Shown here: one piece after another, positions 46,524 to 58,899 of the stretch
Position numbering within the stretch: position 1 is the stretch's first letter
How the letters are laid out: each line of letters starts with the position of its first letter
Made by a program: the position numbers and the translations under genes
Assembly: GCF_000711695.1 (NCBI RefSeq)
Contig: NW_013546920.1
Location: 1-64,000 of the forward strand
Source: Tilletiaria anomala UBC 951
Taxonomy: Eukaryota; Basidiomycota; Exobasidiomycetes; Georgefischeriales; Tilletiariaceae
Length of the DNA stretch: 64,000 nt
Direction of reading: 5' to 3'
Notes under the pieces: model-generated
What the model saw: only the letters and a program-made list of their open reading frames with translations
Told to the model about the DNA's origin: nothing
The model's database searches: none

Positions 46524-49500
46524 ATGTCGTCAAAGACGGACGGGGCGCATCCCATTCGAACAAGCTGGTTGCATTCGACACGCTCCCTCATGGTCATTTC
46601 CTTCCTCTTTCACCTTCTCTACACTTACTCCGTATGCGACATATACTTTACCTCCCCTGTTGTGCACCCGATTCGTCGTTTCACCTTGAATGACACTTAC
46701 ATCATAGCACCCTCATCACTCGCCGAATATGAAAAAGCCGGCGGGGTATTGGAGTTGGCTATGGTGCCTGTCCTCAGCTTCAAGCATCCGTCAGCTCCAA
46801 TGCCGTTGCAAGATGGGCGACCTCTCATTTTCGAAAAGGGAGAAGAAGTCGAGGCAGAACTTCAGGAAGGGCTAGAAGCTTTGAATTATGGTCAAGGAAA
46901 GAAAAATGAAAGCTCACTTTGGCACGATCACGATTCATCGTCTCAAACTACACTCTCCGAGCTTGGCGCAGAAGGCAAACAGGAGCAGAAAGCATTAGAA
47001 ATGGAAGAAGTTCAAATGGGCGGATTCATGGGCCTAGAGCGATATAGGCAGTGGAAGTCCCCTGCCGACCGGCTAGTCCTCATCGTCGGCGACGGACTTA
47101 GAGCCGACACTTTGTTCAAGAAACACCCATGGCACATGTTGCCTGCTTGGGCGCAACAAGACCTTTTGCGACAGTCCAACAACGGAGAGGCGGGAGACTT
47201 CAACCTTCAGTACAACAGTGCCCTTTCACCGTTCAAGAACGATACTGCGATCGCTTTTGGAGATGCGAACAGCGAAACGCTCAAAACTTTACAAGGAACA
47301 TTACATCCCGCTGCTCCGTTCCTGCACCATGTTGCAATCAATCGAGGTCCATTTGGCGTGTCGCACACGCGCGTACCAACTGAGTCGCGGCCGGGGCACG
47401 TTGCTCTGATCGCCGGAATGTACGAGGACGTCAGCGCCGTCACCAAAGGCTGGAAGCTCAATCCGGTTCAATTTGATTCAGTCTTCAATCAGAGTACGCA
47501 GACGTGGGCGTTCGGTAGCCCGGATATTTTGCCAATGTTTGCCAAAGGTGTGGCAAAGGAGAGGGTATGGATGGAAACTTACAGCGAGGATGAGGAGGAC
47601 TTTACTAAGGGTGAGGGACTTGCACTCCTGAATCGTTCTGATTTCTAAGAGCGGTGTAACTGCCTTGCGTGCGTGCAGATGCGACAAACCTGGACCTCTG
47701 GGTGCTTGGTCACCTAGAAGAGCTCTTCTCCCACGCCCAAGCTGACAAACAATTGAAGGAGCGCCTGCACCAACCTGGCACAATTTTCTTCCTTCATCTT
47801 CTCGGTCTTGACACAACAGGACACACCTACCGTCCACATTCGACAGAGTACGTCGGCAACACAATCGTCGTCGATGCCATTGCCGCGCGGGTTGAAGCGC
47901 TCTTCGATGAATTCTATGACCACGACAATAGGACGGCGTACGTCTTCACCGCCGACCATGGCATGAGCACCAAAGGCAACCACGGCGATGGAGACCCGGA
48001 CAACACGCGCACGCCACTCATCGCGTGGGGATCTGGCGTGGCACGCCCAACGAAGCTCGATGCAGCCGACAAACAGAGACAGATGAGGAAGGCTGATGCG
48101 GAGCAAGATGCGTACTACAGCCACTGGGTGGTGGGTGACGTCAAACGCAACGACGTAGATCAAGCGGATGTAGCGTCTTTGATTGTGAGCTTGTTGCGAA
48201 ATGGTACTGGTGATGCGTCACTTCTGTTGACTATCCCTCCTCTCCGATCCATCTTGCTATTGTCAGGCATCGCTCATAGGTGCCCCATTTCCCGGCAACT
48301 TGGAAGGCCACCTTCCATTGCCTTACCTGAACGTCAGCGATGAGCACATCGTCCGAGCTTTGTTGGCGAACACGCTACAGGTACTCGAAGTGTACCGCAC
48401 AAAGCATGGCGAGTTTGCGGGTCATTACTCCTTTCGAGTTTCTTATCCTCTGATGGTTCCAATGTTGCTATTCCCATGCATCCACAGAGGCACGCTCAAA
48501 GCGCATGATCAATTACATCCCATTTGAATCGTTGGACAAGGACGAAGAGGATGACCTGCCCGGCGAACAACTTGTTCACGAAGCCAAATATCTTGTCGCC
48601 ATCGGTGATTTACATGAAGCGGTCGAGCGTATCGATGAGCTCTTCCGACTCGCTTTAGAAGGCAACAGATACTTGCAGACGTATGACTGGCTGCTTCTCT
48701 GCACCATCATCACCCTCGGCTACTTGGGCTCGATTCTCTACGGCATTTCCTTCCTTCTGCAGCGATACTTTCTCTCCCCCGAGCATCCCACCCTTGCTTT
48801 GTACAGACCTCAAGGCTCTGGTTCTGACCCGAGCGTCCTCAGCCTTGGGAAGCTTATCTGCGTACCAATATTTGGGGCACTATGTGCGAAATTTACTGCA
48901 GAAGGCTCGCCACTCACTTACTACGTGTACGCAGTCTTTCCAGCGTTATTCTGGACACGAGTTATCGATGAACGCGCGGTTTTTGTTGCCGCTTGGCGCG
49001 CAAGTCGAAATCCGACTACTAGCACCCAAGCTGTTCCGGGTCCAGCTGAGAACAAGGAAGGTGGAGCGACAGTGGGCGGACTGCTAGCCTACATCATTTG
49101 CTCTCTCGCCCTTTTGGAGCTCATCGTCGTCGGATACCTCAACAGGGTGGCATGGACCATTGGGTTTCTCGTACTTGGAACCGTGTGGCCAATAGTCGGC
49201 ATCACTAAGCCCATGCGCCAGGAACACCCCAAAACCATCCTCGCCTGGATGGCTGTCTGCTTTCTTAATGGTATGTTCACCGTTAACAGTCTTGACAAAG
49301 AAGAAAGCATACAAGTTCTGTGAGTAAGCTATAATGGTTTGATCTTTCGGTAGTACAACTTATGGAGGACGTGGTCACTTCTTTGCGCAAGCATTATTAC
49401 CGGCATGGCATTCTTGATGGGCGGCATGTATGTCTTGAGCAACGCAAATGCGTTGCTTGGATGCGGCACAAGCGCTGAAGGGTTGCAACGGACCGTACGC

Positions 49501-50539
49501 ACGATTCAAATTGAGCTTGGAGTGCTATGTGCCGCAACGATCGTAACAACCGTCTCTGCGTACAGCCTCCAATCGAAGCGTGGCCTGCCTTTAGCCAGCC
49601 AAGTCGGCGGCTGGCTGGTCCTTGGTGAGACCTGACCTACCCTTTTTGCACATCGTATTCCCTTCCCATACTGACCGAACCTTCCTCTTTGATCCTTGTC
49701 AGCTTTCTGCCTAACTTTCCCTTTCGCTTATGGGCTCCGTGTGGACAAAAAATCCGGCAACCACCAGCCGCCAGTGCAGCGTATTGCGATTACGATATTT
49801 GCTTTTGCGCCCCTTTTCATTCTGCTATCGATACGAGACGAAGCCCTCTTCTTTGGCTCCTTCGCCCTTCTCCTCGCAGCTTGGACGAGAATAGAAGGCC
49901 TCCTGTATGCTGAGAGAGCCGGTACAAGTGGCGGTAGCAGGGGACCGCGGCTGCTTGCAAAGGAAGATGTGCGAATCGCCCTCTTCTTTTTGTTCTTCTT
50001 GCACGTCGCATTCTTTGGCACAGGTGAGTTTCGTTGTGATGCAAAGAATGTTAAGCAGGTTTTTGACCATCTTTCTTCCCCGGACAGGGAATATCGCTTC
50101 GATATCCTCGTTCTACCTGTCGCCCGTTTACCGCTTGGTACCTGTCTTCAGCCCCTTTTTGATGGCGGCACTTCTCATCCTCAAGATCATGGTCCCCTTC
50201 TTGATTCTGTGCTCCGCCTTCCAAGTACTCTGCGTGTCGCCACAGGCCAACAAAGCACAGAAGAGCAAGGCAGTTGAAGCAAAAGCGCAGGACACAACTG
50301 GTGATTTTGTACAGATCGCAGGGTTAGGGCTCGCCGATGCGTCACCCTTGGTTCTGTCTGCTTGCATCGCTACAGACGTCCTCGCGCTGAATTTCCTCTA
50401 TGCGGTCCGGGACACTGGTAGTTGGTTGGAGATCGGGCAGACAATTACACACTTCGCCATGGCGAACCTGCTACAAGTCTTCATGCTCGGCCTCACCGCC
50501 TTGAGTGCCGCATTCATCGGAAGTTTGGAGCAAGTCTGA
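46524..50539 (+). CDS. MCD4: GPI ethanolamine phosphate transferase 1 (PIG-N)
   Basis: ER membrane enzyme adding ethanolamine phosphate to the first mannose of GPI precursors. Seven exons: 46524-47610, 47679-48184, 48267-48420, 48488-49319, 49392-49624, 49703-50023, 50088-50539; 1194 aa. A signal-anchor helix ([20 protein letters not shown]) is followed by SPVVHP. The alkaline-phosphatase-fold catalytic domain has [12 protein letters not shown] (metal Asp and nucleophile Thr), [35 protein letters not shown] and [16 protein letters not shown]. The C-terminal half is multi-pass membrane (PigN domain), with [16 protein letters not shown] near the end. An insert of ~100 residues lies between SPVVHP and the catalytic core. 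The donor after exon 3 is GTCATT, off consensus, but it is the only one I found that joins KHGEFA to [12 protein letters not shown] in frame. Confidence 0.94.
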
Positions 50540-50637
50540 CACATTAAAATCTGATTCTGGGAGTCATCCTGCAGATCGTAATGCATATTTGGCGTGCTAT
50601 TTTGCTATACTTCAATGATGTGAAATGCGAGCGAGTA

Positions 50638-53600
50638 TCAGGCAGTGCTGCTTCCGGATGGCCCCTCGCCGGCGGGACTTTGCAGCTGTGGAGTTGCGGA
50701 CGGCAGATGGGCTGTAGAGGGTAAGACTTGGGCCCGCTGGAGCTGAGTGTGGTAGAATGCGTTGTTCATGCTGTTTGGGAACAATCCGGGTACTTGCGGG
50801 ACAACAGGCGCCTGAGACAGTACAGTCGAAGTGGATTGAAGACCGGCCATTTCGGGGTGCCATGAGCTCGAAGCGGTGTGAGTTTGGTGCCCCTGCGTAA
50901 GCTGAGCCATTTGCGCCATTGGATTCGGCCCATATAGCGGATATGAGATGGAGTAGTTGCCAGCCGTTGATTCGCCGTTCATCGTGTTTGTTGTGCGATG
51001 TGCCATCGTTGTGGGCGGAACGAGACCGGCGGGAGCAACGCCCAGTTGTGGCGGCAATGCACCAGGTGTAAATTGTGCAGCGTTTGCTGCAAGAACAGGG
51101 ATGTTTGAGCTGGATTCCATCCGGCCCGATGTTGATGTTGATGTTAATGCTGATGGCTGCGGGGTGGTTGCACTGCCAGGCGACTGCAGAGCAGTGTGAC
51201 TGGGTGAGCCGCTTTGTCCTCCATGCGACACAATTTTGATCCGTTTGTGAACGTGGGCTTGTTCGTGGCCAGCGATCCCTGATGCCACAGAGTCCTTACG
51301 CTTCGAAGCTGCACGCTCTGCCTCAGGGAAGATGATGCGCGACCACGGTACTCTGGTGGGACCGCAGTGCTCGCTGACGATGACTTCGCCATCGCTGCCC
51401 TCCTTGTCGACGATCTCGATCAAAGCGGCCTGCCAGACTCCTCCACTCTTGGAACGATACTTAACAAGCGTACCCGGGAGCAGTGCGAGCACTCGCTGTC
51501 TGTTATCTTCGAGCTTTTTGGCGGCCCGGCGTTCAGCGACCACTTTCTTCCAGACCGGGTTGTGAGTCGGGCAGAGGAAGACGTGGGTGTAGTTCTCCTC
51601 GTCAGGCTCCGCTCCATCCTCCTTCAGCTCAGACGTGTTGGCATCCTGCGAATTGGCGCCAGGCGTTGGCGCGGCGGATGGCTCAGCCTGCAGCATCGTC
51701 GTTAGTACACCGGCCGAGGTGGAGACTGAGGTCGATCCTTGCGCAGATGCAGTTGCTGCTATAATCCCCTGGGCCGGCACAGAAGGTAGAGCTGCTATGG
51801 ACGATGGCACAGGCGCAGACCTTTGTTCCAATGCAGAAGGTGGTGCTGCAACGGATGCTGCTGCCGAAAGCGCTACATAAGCCAAGTCCTGCGCTGCCGC
51901 TTGCTCAGGCGCGGAGGAATGAGCAGGGGCGCCAGCAACCATGACCGCCTGAGCACTAGCCGGTGTCTTCAGCTTCGCGGAAGGCTTAGACTTCTTCGCC
52001 TTCTTGGCATTGCCATTCATGACCTTCGCCTCGTTGGCAGGCAGGCTCTGATACAGCCAGGTTGGCATCTCCTTGTCTTCGCTGGCGGTACTTTCGTCTG
52101 GGAAAGCGCAGCTGATGTGCGCCGACGCGGTGCACTTGCCGTATGTGCATTGCGCACAGCAACCGTATTGTACTCTGCAGATCGAGCATTTCTTCCAAAC
52201 AAACCAACTGTCAATAAGACCCATTCACACACCTCTCCGCATTCATACTCACAAGCTTCCAGCGATCTCTCGGAATATTCTCAAAGCCAAGAACCACATC
52301 AGGACCGTCGGCAGGAATGTATGTCTCCTGAATAAGAGGAACGCAAGAACGATGTGCCATCTTGGCTGTTGAGCCAGGAGGCAGCTCGACGTCAGGCGCA
52401 GGCGCGACTGGAACCAGGTCCGAAGTGTTTCTCGAGAGACAGAAGACGCAAGGGCACTCCTCTTGCGCCTTCCTCCGCTCCTCCGCGAGCATCCTCTCCT
52501 TGTCGTCGGCAGCCTTCTTGTATCGTAGCACTTGCGCCTCCTGCCGCTTGAGCCTGTTTTGTACCGAGAGCCTGACTTGGAACTCTTGGTACGCCGCATT
52601 GGCCTTCCGCAGCTCCATTGCACGTTGGGCCAGCTCATCCATGTCACCGTCCGTGCGTGCCTCGTTCATGATGGCCTCTCGTTCGTCACGGATCCGGGCG
52701 CCCTCGCGTTGCCAACGCAGCTTCTCCTTATGCGTGATGGTAGGAGGGCCAGCGGCGGCCTCCTCGCCATAAGCAGCACCAGCTGCAGCAGCAGCAGCAG
52801 CAGCGGCAGCGGCCTCGGCCGCCTGTTTTACATCCTCTGCTTCTGCTTCTGCCTCAGCCAACGCTTCATCGGCTTTGGCCCGGGCGATCTCCTCCTGGCG
52901 CTGGCGCTCGGCGTTCTCCTCAGCCTCGACCATCTCGTTGCTCTCCTCGATCAGTGCATCGACGTTGACACGTACGCTGTAGTCAACGCAGTGACAGTAG
53001 TTGGCCTTGCGGCCGATGTCGAGCCACGGCTCAAGGGCAAAGTTGACTGACTCGGCGCAGTTGAAGCCGAGGTTGTAACCGCTGTGGTAGCCGAACGGAT
53101 ACGTGATGACGAACTCCTGCGCATGGTGAACGAGACGCAGCGGCTCGATGCCGCGCTCGCGCAGGTACGTCGGGCTAGCGAGGTACGATTTGTGGCGCAT
53201 GAACTGCGAGCAGCGGCCGCTATCCTGTGGGAAGGCGGCCTTCATGACGTTTTCGAAGCGCTGGCGGTCGAACTGCCTGATCGCGTACCACTGCTTGGGT
53301 GCGCCAAAGTGGATGTAGTTGATCGAATAGAGATCCATGTCCTCCACGTGCCACGCAAACGTCGCACGCCACATGCCGAGATAGAGGTAGGGCGTTGTGA
53401 CGCCTGGCAGGCGGCCCTTGAGCCGCAAGCGGGTGAGGATGTTGTCGAGCGAGCCGACATTCCAGCTCTTTGTGCGAGGCGTGAAGAGTGTGCCCTCTTG
53501 ATCCGCGCCGTACATTGGGGCTGCTCCGCCGTTGAGGCCGCGCCAGTACTCGCCCTCGATCTGACGGCAGATTTCCGGCGTCCAGTCTTTTGCAATTGGC

Positions 53601-56278
53601 ACCACCAAGCCAGCCGTCCCGTCTACATGTTCGCCTTCATTATCATCCTCCTTCATGGCATCCTCTGCAGGAGTCTCAGAGGGAACAGCCTCGCGAAGCC
53701 AGCAGCCCTTGTAATCAAAGGCGGCCCAGACATCGGCGGGAGTCTTGTCCGCCTCGGTGAGCTTCTTCGGGTGCCACTCAGGCCGCTTCCGGCGGGTCTT
53801 CACGATCTCCTCGCCGCGCAGGTCGCGGTTGCGCAGCTGGCGCAGCACTAGGCTTTGCTCCCCACGCATGGACTGCGACCGCACCATGCGCTGAGTGCTC
53901 AGTTCGAGCGGTCTCATGACCGACGGCTGCAGCTTGCCTGACATACTCGGCGAGCGCTTCCTAAACACCAGCCGAGGCACAGCCTTCTTCCCGTCCGCTG
54001 CTGTTGATGTTGCTGCCGGTGCGGCTTCCACTTCCGCATTTGAGCTGGCTGTATGCGCCTCTCCTTCAGGCTCCGCCTTGCCCTCCTCTGAAAGCGTACC
54101 CTGTCCGGCACTAGGCTCCGCATCGGCCAATGCGCACTCTACGGCCAGCACAGGCGCGGACGAGCAATCCGAAGCGGCAGATGGAGCGCCCGCTTTTGCT
54201 TGAGCTGCAGCGCCTTCCGGGTGCGGCACGCACTCCAGGGCTGGCATGCTGAGATCGATATCGGCGTGTGCCGTCGTCGTCGATGCCGCGCCGCCACCTA
54301 CAGCTACAGAGATGTCGCCATGACTCGGGCCTTGGCCCTGACTTTCGACTGCAACCGCAGCTGCTGCTACAGCTGCAGCTGCCGCTTCGCGCTTCCGCTT
54401 CTTCCTCTTGGCCGCCTCGTTGGCCGCATGCTGCGCCGCGGCCCTGCTCGGCTGGCCGTCGACGATCTTGCCGCTCCGCGTCCTGGCGCCCATGATATCG
54501 TCGTGGAAGAGACTGCTCTTGCCCTTTGCGCCATTCGCTGCTACCCCTGATACGGCGGCAGCGGCTGTGCCACCTGCATTCCCGCTCGCATCACCTCCGC
54601 AGCCTCCGCTGCTGCTGCTGCTGCTGTAAGTAGCTCCGTGGATGAGCTTGGCTTGCATGTGCTTCATCTCTGGGCCGCGGCGGTGAACCTTGGCCGCCTC
54701 GTCGGCCCACATCTTGACGTTCCACACCTTGGCGGGCTTGACGACGTTCGTCTGACGCCACACGCCGCTGCCGGCCATTGTGAAGTTCTGCTCAATCGCC
54801 GAGCGGATGCGCACCGCCTCCAACGACGCCACAGCCACAGCCGCGTCGGAGGCGGCGACGATGTCCGACTGACGGATGGACGGCAGCGCCTCGACCCACT
54901 CCTTGGGCGGGATGACCTTGACGATGCCGGATCGCATGCCCCACGCGTCGATAGCGGACATATACGCGTAGAAATCGACAAACTGCTCCATTGTCGGCAC
55001 GAACACGGGGATGCCGTCCTCGTCCCAATCGTCCAGCGCGACGGCTGGCCGGTCCGGGTAGAAGTACGCGGGCCGCACATCGCGGAGACACTCGCGGCTG
55101 CGCGCCTCGGGCGAAAGCGCGAGGTAGTCGGGCACTGCAAGCGGCGGCGTCGCTTCCTTCTTCTTGAATAAGAGCGGCTTCTTGGACTTCTTGCTCCGCC
55201 TGCCGGCCTCGCCGACTTGCTCGCTGTCGAGCACCTCGGCAGCAGCTGGCGCGCCGCTGTTGCGCTTGTGTCTCTTTGCGCTTCTGTGAGCGAGAGCGGG
55301 ATTAGCCTGCCCTACCTCTGATGCCATCTGAAGGTTAATGAATGCCCCTCTTTCTTCCGCTTCAAGCTCTTCGCGCAGCTTGCGCCTATACGCAAGGTAT
55401 TCTGCGCGCTCCTTTCGCTTAAGCTCCTTCTTGGCTTCTAGCGCGGCTTTCTTTTCCCCGCGCCTGCGCTGGCGGTCCAGCTCGGCTGCCCTTTTGGCCT
55501 CTTCCCGCTGATGACGCTGCCGTTCGGTGAGAGGCGGCTCAGATGGCGGTGCCGCCGCCGTCGCCAGTGCCACAGAAGTTGGATCGCTCGCAGCTTCGGC
55601 CTCTTTCGCCTTCGTCCTCGCAGGCTTCGCAGAAGGCGTCGGGGCCGCTTGGGTGCGAGCCCTGAATCGCTGCTCTCGGGGACTGAGGGGAGGCCGTCGT
55701 GTCTGCCTCTGCTGTGGAATTCTCATTTTTGCTGGTGTCTGGCGCAGAGGCGAAGACCGAGAGGAAGGCTGCTGCTCCTCAGCAAGTGATTCGGCCTTCA
55801 TGTGGCTAGACACCCGACGCTTGGGGGCGATGCTGGCGATAGAGGCTGCCGCTCTGCGTGCTGCGCCGCGCTGCTTCATTTCTGGGTCGAGAGAAGTGTC
55901 GATGGCATCCACATGGCTCTCGTTGTTGCCTGGCGTCGAAGGTCCTGGCGATGTCTCTTCTGATAGCTCCTCGTCATTGTCATCGTCGTCGTCGCCTTGC
56001 ATCATGTCTTCGTCGTCGCTCAGCTCGCTCAGATCGCTGTCGCTAACGCTACCTCTAGTTAGGCTTGCGCTATCGCTGTCACTGTTGTTGCTGCTGCTGC
56101 TGCTGCCGCCTCGTTCAGTCTCGCTCTCATCGGCGCTGTCATTGCTGCTGTCGGTGAGTTCTGATAAGCACTCATCGCCCGAGAGGCTGGAGAGCTCACT
56201 GTCGTCTACTGCATCGCTTTCTGCCACTGCCGATTGAGCAGCTCGCATGGCGACGCAGGTCGAGGTGCGGTGTGACAT
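50638..56278 (-). CDS. KDM4/JMJD2-type JmjN-JmjC-ePHD histone demethylase
   Basis: Fe(II)/2-oxoglutarate demethylase, expected to act on H3K9/K36 methyl-lysine. Two exons: 56278-52253 and 52191-50638; 1859 aa, far larger than most KDM4 proteins. Domains: acidic Ser/Asp/Glu N-terminus; Lys/Arg-rich coiled region (~190-320); JmjN at ~422-465 (IPVFVPTMEQFVDFYAYM); a ~330-residue low-complexity insert with poly-Ala; JmjC at ~940-1085. In JmjC, TPYLYLGMWRATFAWHVEDM has the HxE iron pair near 977, YSINYIHFGAPKQWY the 2OG Asn and Lys, GYHSGYNLGFNCAES the third iron His, and YCHC the zinc-site cysteines. An Ala/Glu coiled coil with poly-Ala follows. Then an extended PHD spans the intron: ECPCVFCLSR, AHRSCVPLIQETYI, RDRWKL joined to KCSICRVQYGCCAQCTYGKC, and later FLCPTHNP. 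The ~370-residue tail is Gln/Ser/Pro-rich. All catalytic ligands are present. Confidence 0.9.
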
Positions 56279-57315
56279 TGTGAGCAAATGCTTCGATGCC
56301 ACGCGAGTTCAAAGGCTACCAGTTGAGCCAGTCTAGCCTGGATGGTGTTTGAGGGTGCTGGTGAAGTCAGCCTACCTGCCCTGCCAGAAGTCGTCGCGGC
56401 GCTGAGCAAGCCATCCGGTATGCAGATGCTGACCGTGAAGGATCACGCGACGCACCTCGGTTCCTGTATGGCATCAAGCCTGCTGGAAGCAGCCTTCGGT
56501 GGCCACTCCCCTGTTTGTATGAGATGTTGCTGGCAGCTGTTTCCGAGTCTACACTGAACAGTGTCCAGGGCGGGCAGTCGCGTCTTCCTGTGGCAACCAG
56601 ACAAGGCAGAAAGGTAGGAGGCAACTCGAGTGTGGTTGGGCAAGTTGGCAGGCCGACGGTAAAGCCCCAGATCACACAAAGCCGGCAGCCCCAGCTTGGT
56701 CGCTTTTTTCCGTCACTGCTGCACGCAGCACGATATACCCTATCCATGCATGGACGGACGATGTACATGTGCATGTGTATGCGTCGCTGCCGATCCGCAC
56801 CATCAAAAGCACCTCTGCGTGGTTGCCAGCTCAGTTGCAAGCTGCTCTGCTTGTCGGGACGCGAGCACAGAGAGACACAAAAGGGTCGAGGCGTGCGGCG
56901 GGGCGCTCAAGGCTATGCGGAATAGACACGAAGATGCCTGTGTGGATTTACATATATGGAGGGAAAGCAACCCTATTCAATCCTATCCTTCAGGCCACTG
57001 GCCTACGCGCACTCAGCCTCCCAAACCAAAACCCCCAGCCCCACGACTCGCATTCCCGTCAATCCCCCGTATCGACGTCCGCACCCCAAGTCTGTGCTTA
57101 TTGATTGCCATGCCACATTGCCATCCCGCCCGCCACTCAGTACCGCGCCCATCCCCCAACAGCCCCACCGCCACCGTGCTCACCACATATCCAAACGAGC
57201 TGAGCGCGCGGATAGCGGCGAGACGGCCGTCAGCCAGCAAGGCACGCCAGGCGCCCGCCGAAGCCTGATGAGAGCTTATAGCAACATACAGGAAGCTACG
57301 GTACGACAAGATACC
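56279..57315. promoter_or_regulatory. Shared divergent promoter, KDM4 / cyclase family
   Basis: About 1 kb between divergent starts. Several short overlapping frames (up to ~240 codons when merged with the cyclase start) show no family resemblance. Pyrimidine-rich tracts occur just before the cyclase gene (57,000-57,070). Confidence 0.45.
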
Positions 57316-58774
57316 ATGACCTCCTCCTCTTCCTCGTCTGGCGGCCCGGAGTCAGGCATGCTGCAGCGCGTCGCGGCCATCAGGCAGCAGCTGACGAACG
57401 TGACGCGCACGACGGTCGCGTCGTCGCCCATGCCCATCTCGCAGTCCCTCGTCAAGAAGCGCTCCGAATGGAAACACATTCCGAGCTACAGGGACCTCAA
57501 AGCCGAGGGCGGCCACCCCGGCTGCGCCTGGGACGTCTGGGGTCGCGGCTATGATCAGCTGGGAACCGTTAACCTGCTCACTGACGCCGTCGTCGCGCGC
57601 AGCGCCCGGGAGGAGATCAAGGTACCTCTAACCTGCAAACAAACGCACGGACGAACGAACGAACGAAGAAGCAAACACTGACATACTTCCCATCCCCCTC
57701 TGTATTTCGCAGACCGGGCACAGCTTTGCGCTGAATCTACCCTTGCACCTGCCTGTCGAGCCATTTTTTATGCGCCAGGGCCTGCAGCATACGTTCATCC
57801 CGTCCACAGCGCCGCGCTGGAAGGAGCACCGGCAGGCGGTCGCCGAGCGGCACCGGCAGCGCGGGCGCAATCCCGTCAACGCCATCTCTGCGGAAGACAC
57901 GACGTCCGACGACGCGCAGCACGCACCGTGCACCGACGAGGTCCTCACAGCTAACACGCAGTGCAGCACCCACTGGGACGGCCTGCGGCACGTGGGCCAC
58001 ACGAGCCTCAACGTCTTCTACGGCGGCGTCCCGCGCGCCGAGATCCACGACGCAGCCAAGGCGCACAACGCACACGCGCACACCAGCGGCGTGCCACCGC
58101 AGCGGCTTCACAACCCCAACCTCGAGTCGCCCTCGTCCCCCGCGCTGAAGCTCGGCATGCAGAACTGGGCCACGCACGGCATCTCCGGCCGCGGCGTCCT
58201 GCTCGACGTCTGGGGCTACCTCAGCCGCAAGGACCTGGACCGCCAGCGCCGTGGGCATCATAAGGTTGGCTACCGTTTCGGGCCGTACGACCCGTGCTCG
58301 ACGCACACCATCACGCTCGATGACCTCAAGGAGACGGCCGCCGCGCAGGGCGTGCGCTTCCGGCAGGGCGACATCCTCCTCATCCGCATGGGCTTCACTA
58401 CGCGCTACTACAACAGCAAGCCCAGTGAGCGCACCAAGTGGAGCATCTCCAACGCCGCCCTGCACGGCAGCGGCCACAAGTTTGCCGGCATCGAGTCATT
58501 GCACCGCATGGCCGCCTGGCTCTGGGACCAACACTTCGCCGCCATCGCGTCCGACTCGCCGACGCTCGAAAGCTGGCCGCCACGCCAAGGCTTCACGAGT
58601 CTGCACGAGCAGCTGCTCGGGTTCTTCGGCATGCCCATCGGCGAGATGTTCGACCTCGAGGCGCTCACCGAACACTGCGTCAAGAATAAAAGGTGGACGT
58701 TCCACTTTGTCTCATGGCCTAGCAACCTCTATGGCGGCGTCGCCAGTCCCGCTAACGCCGCCGCATACTTTTGA
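57316..58774 (+). CDS. Cyclase-family (kynurenine formamidase-like) metal hydrolase
   Basis: Member of the fungal branch of the cyclase superfamily (PF04199 type, related to bacterial KynB/arylformamidase). Two exons: 57316-57621 and 57713-58774; 455 aa. Motifs: HPGCAWDVWG, DQLGTVNLLTDAVVARSAREEI, ALNLPLHLP, STHWDGLRHVGHTSLNVFYGG (equivalent of the HxGTHxD metal-binding motif; fungal members usually read TQWDGxRH), WATHGISGRGVLLDVWGYL, GDILLIRMGFTTRYY, WLWDQHFAAIASDSPTLESWPP and FHFVSWPSNLYGGVASPANA. The substrate is unknown; many fungal members act outside kynurenine metabolism. An in-frame ATG at 57268 would add 16 residues. The intron holds a short ACGA repeat. Not in an obvious tryptophan gene cluster. 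Confidence 0.85.
57651..57667. repeat. (ACGA)n tetranucleotide repeat in intron
   Basis: About four ACGA units inside the only intron of the cyclase-family gene. Confidence 0.8.
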
Positions 58775-58899
58775 GACCAACGGTTTCTCTTGCATTCTCA
58801 TAATGTAACATGTAACATTCCTCAAGCATGACTTCGTCCGTTGTAACGCGCGGCAAAGGCAAGTGCTGCATATTCATCATAGATGCGACGCTTCTTCAC

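Noticed and set aside
52770-52815. CAG/CTG trinucleotide run
   Set aside because: It encodes a poly-Ala coil in the KDM4 protein and is imperfect; no sign of a separate element.
53084-53851. 255-codon plus-strand frame opposite the JmjC domain
   Set aside because: Antisense shadow of the well-conserved demethylase domain.
57316-58774. Kynurenine-pathway gene cluster
   Set aside because: The cyclase-family gene has no tryptophan-degradation neighbours, and fungal members of this branch have varied or unknown substrates.
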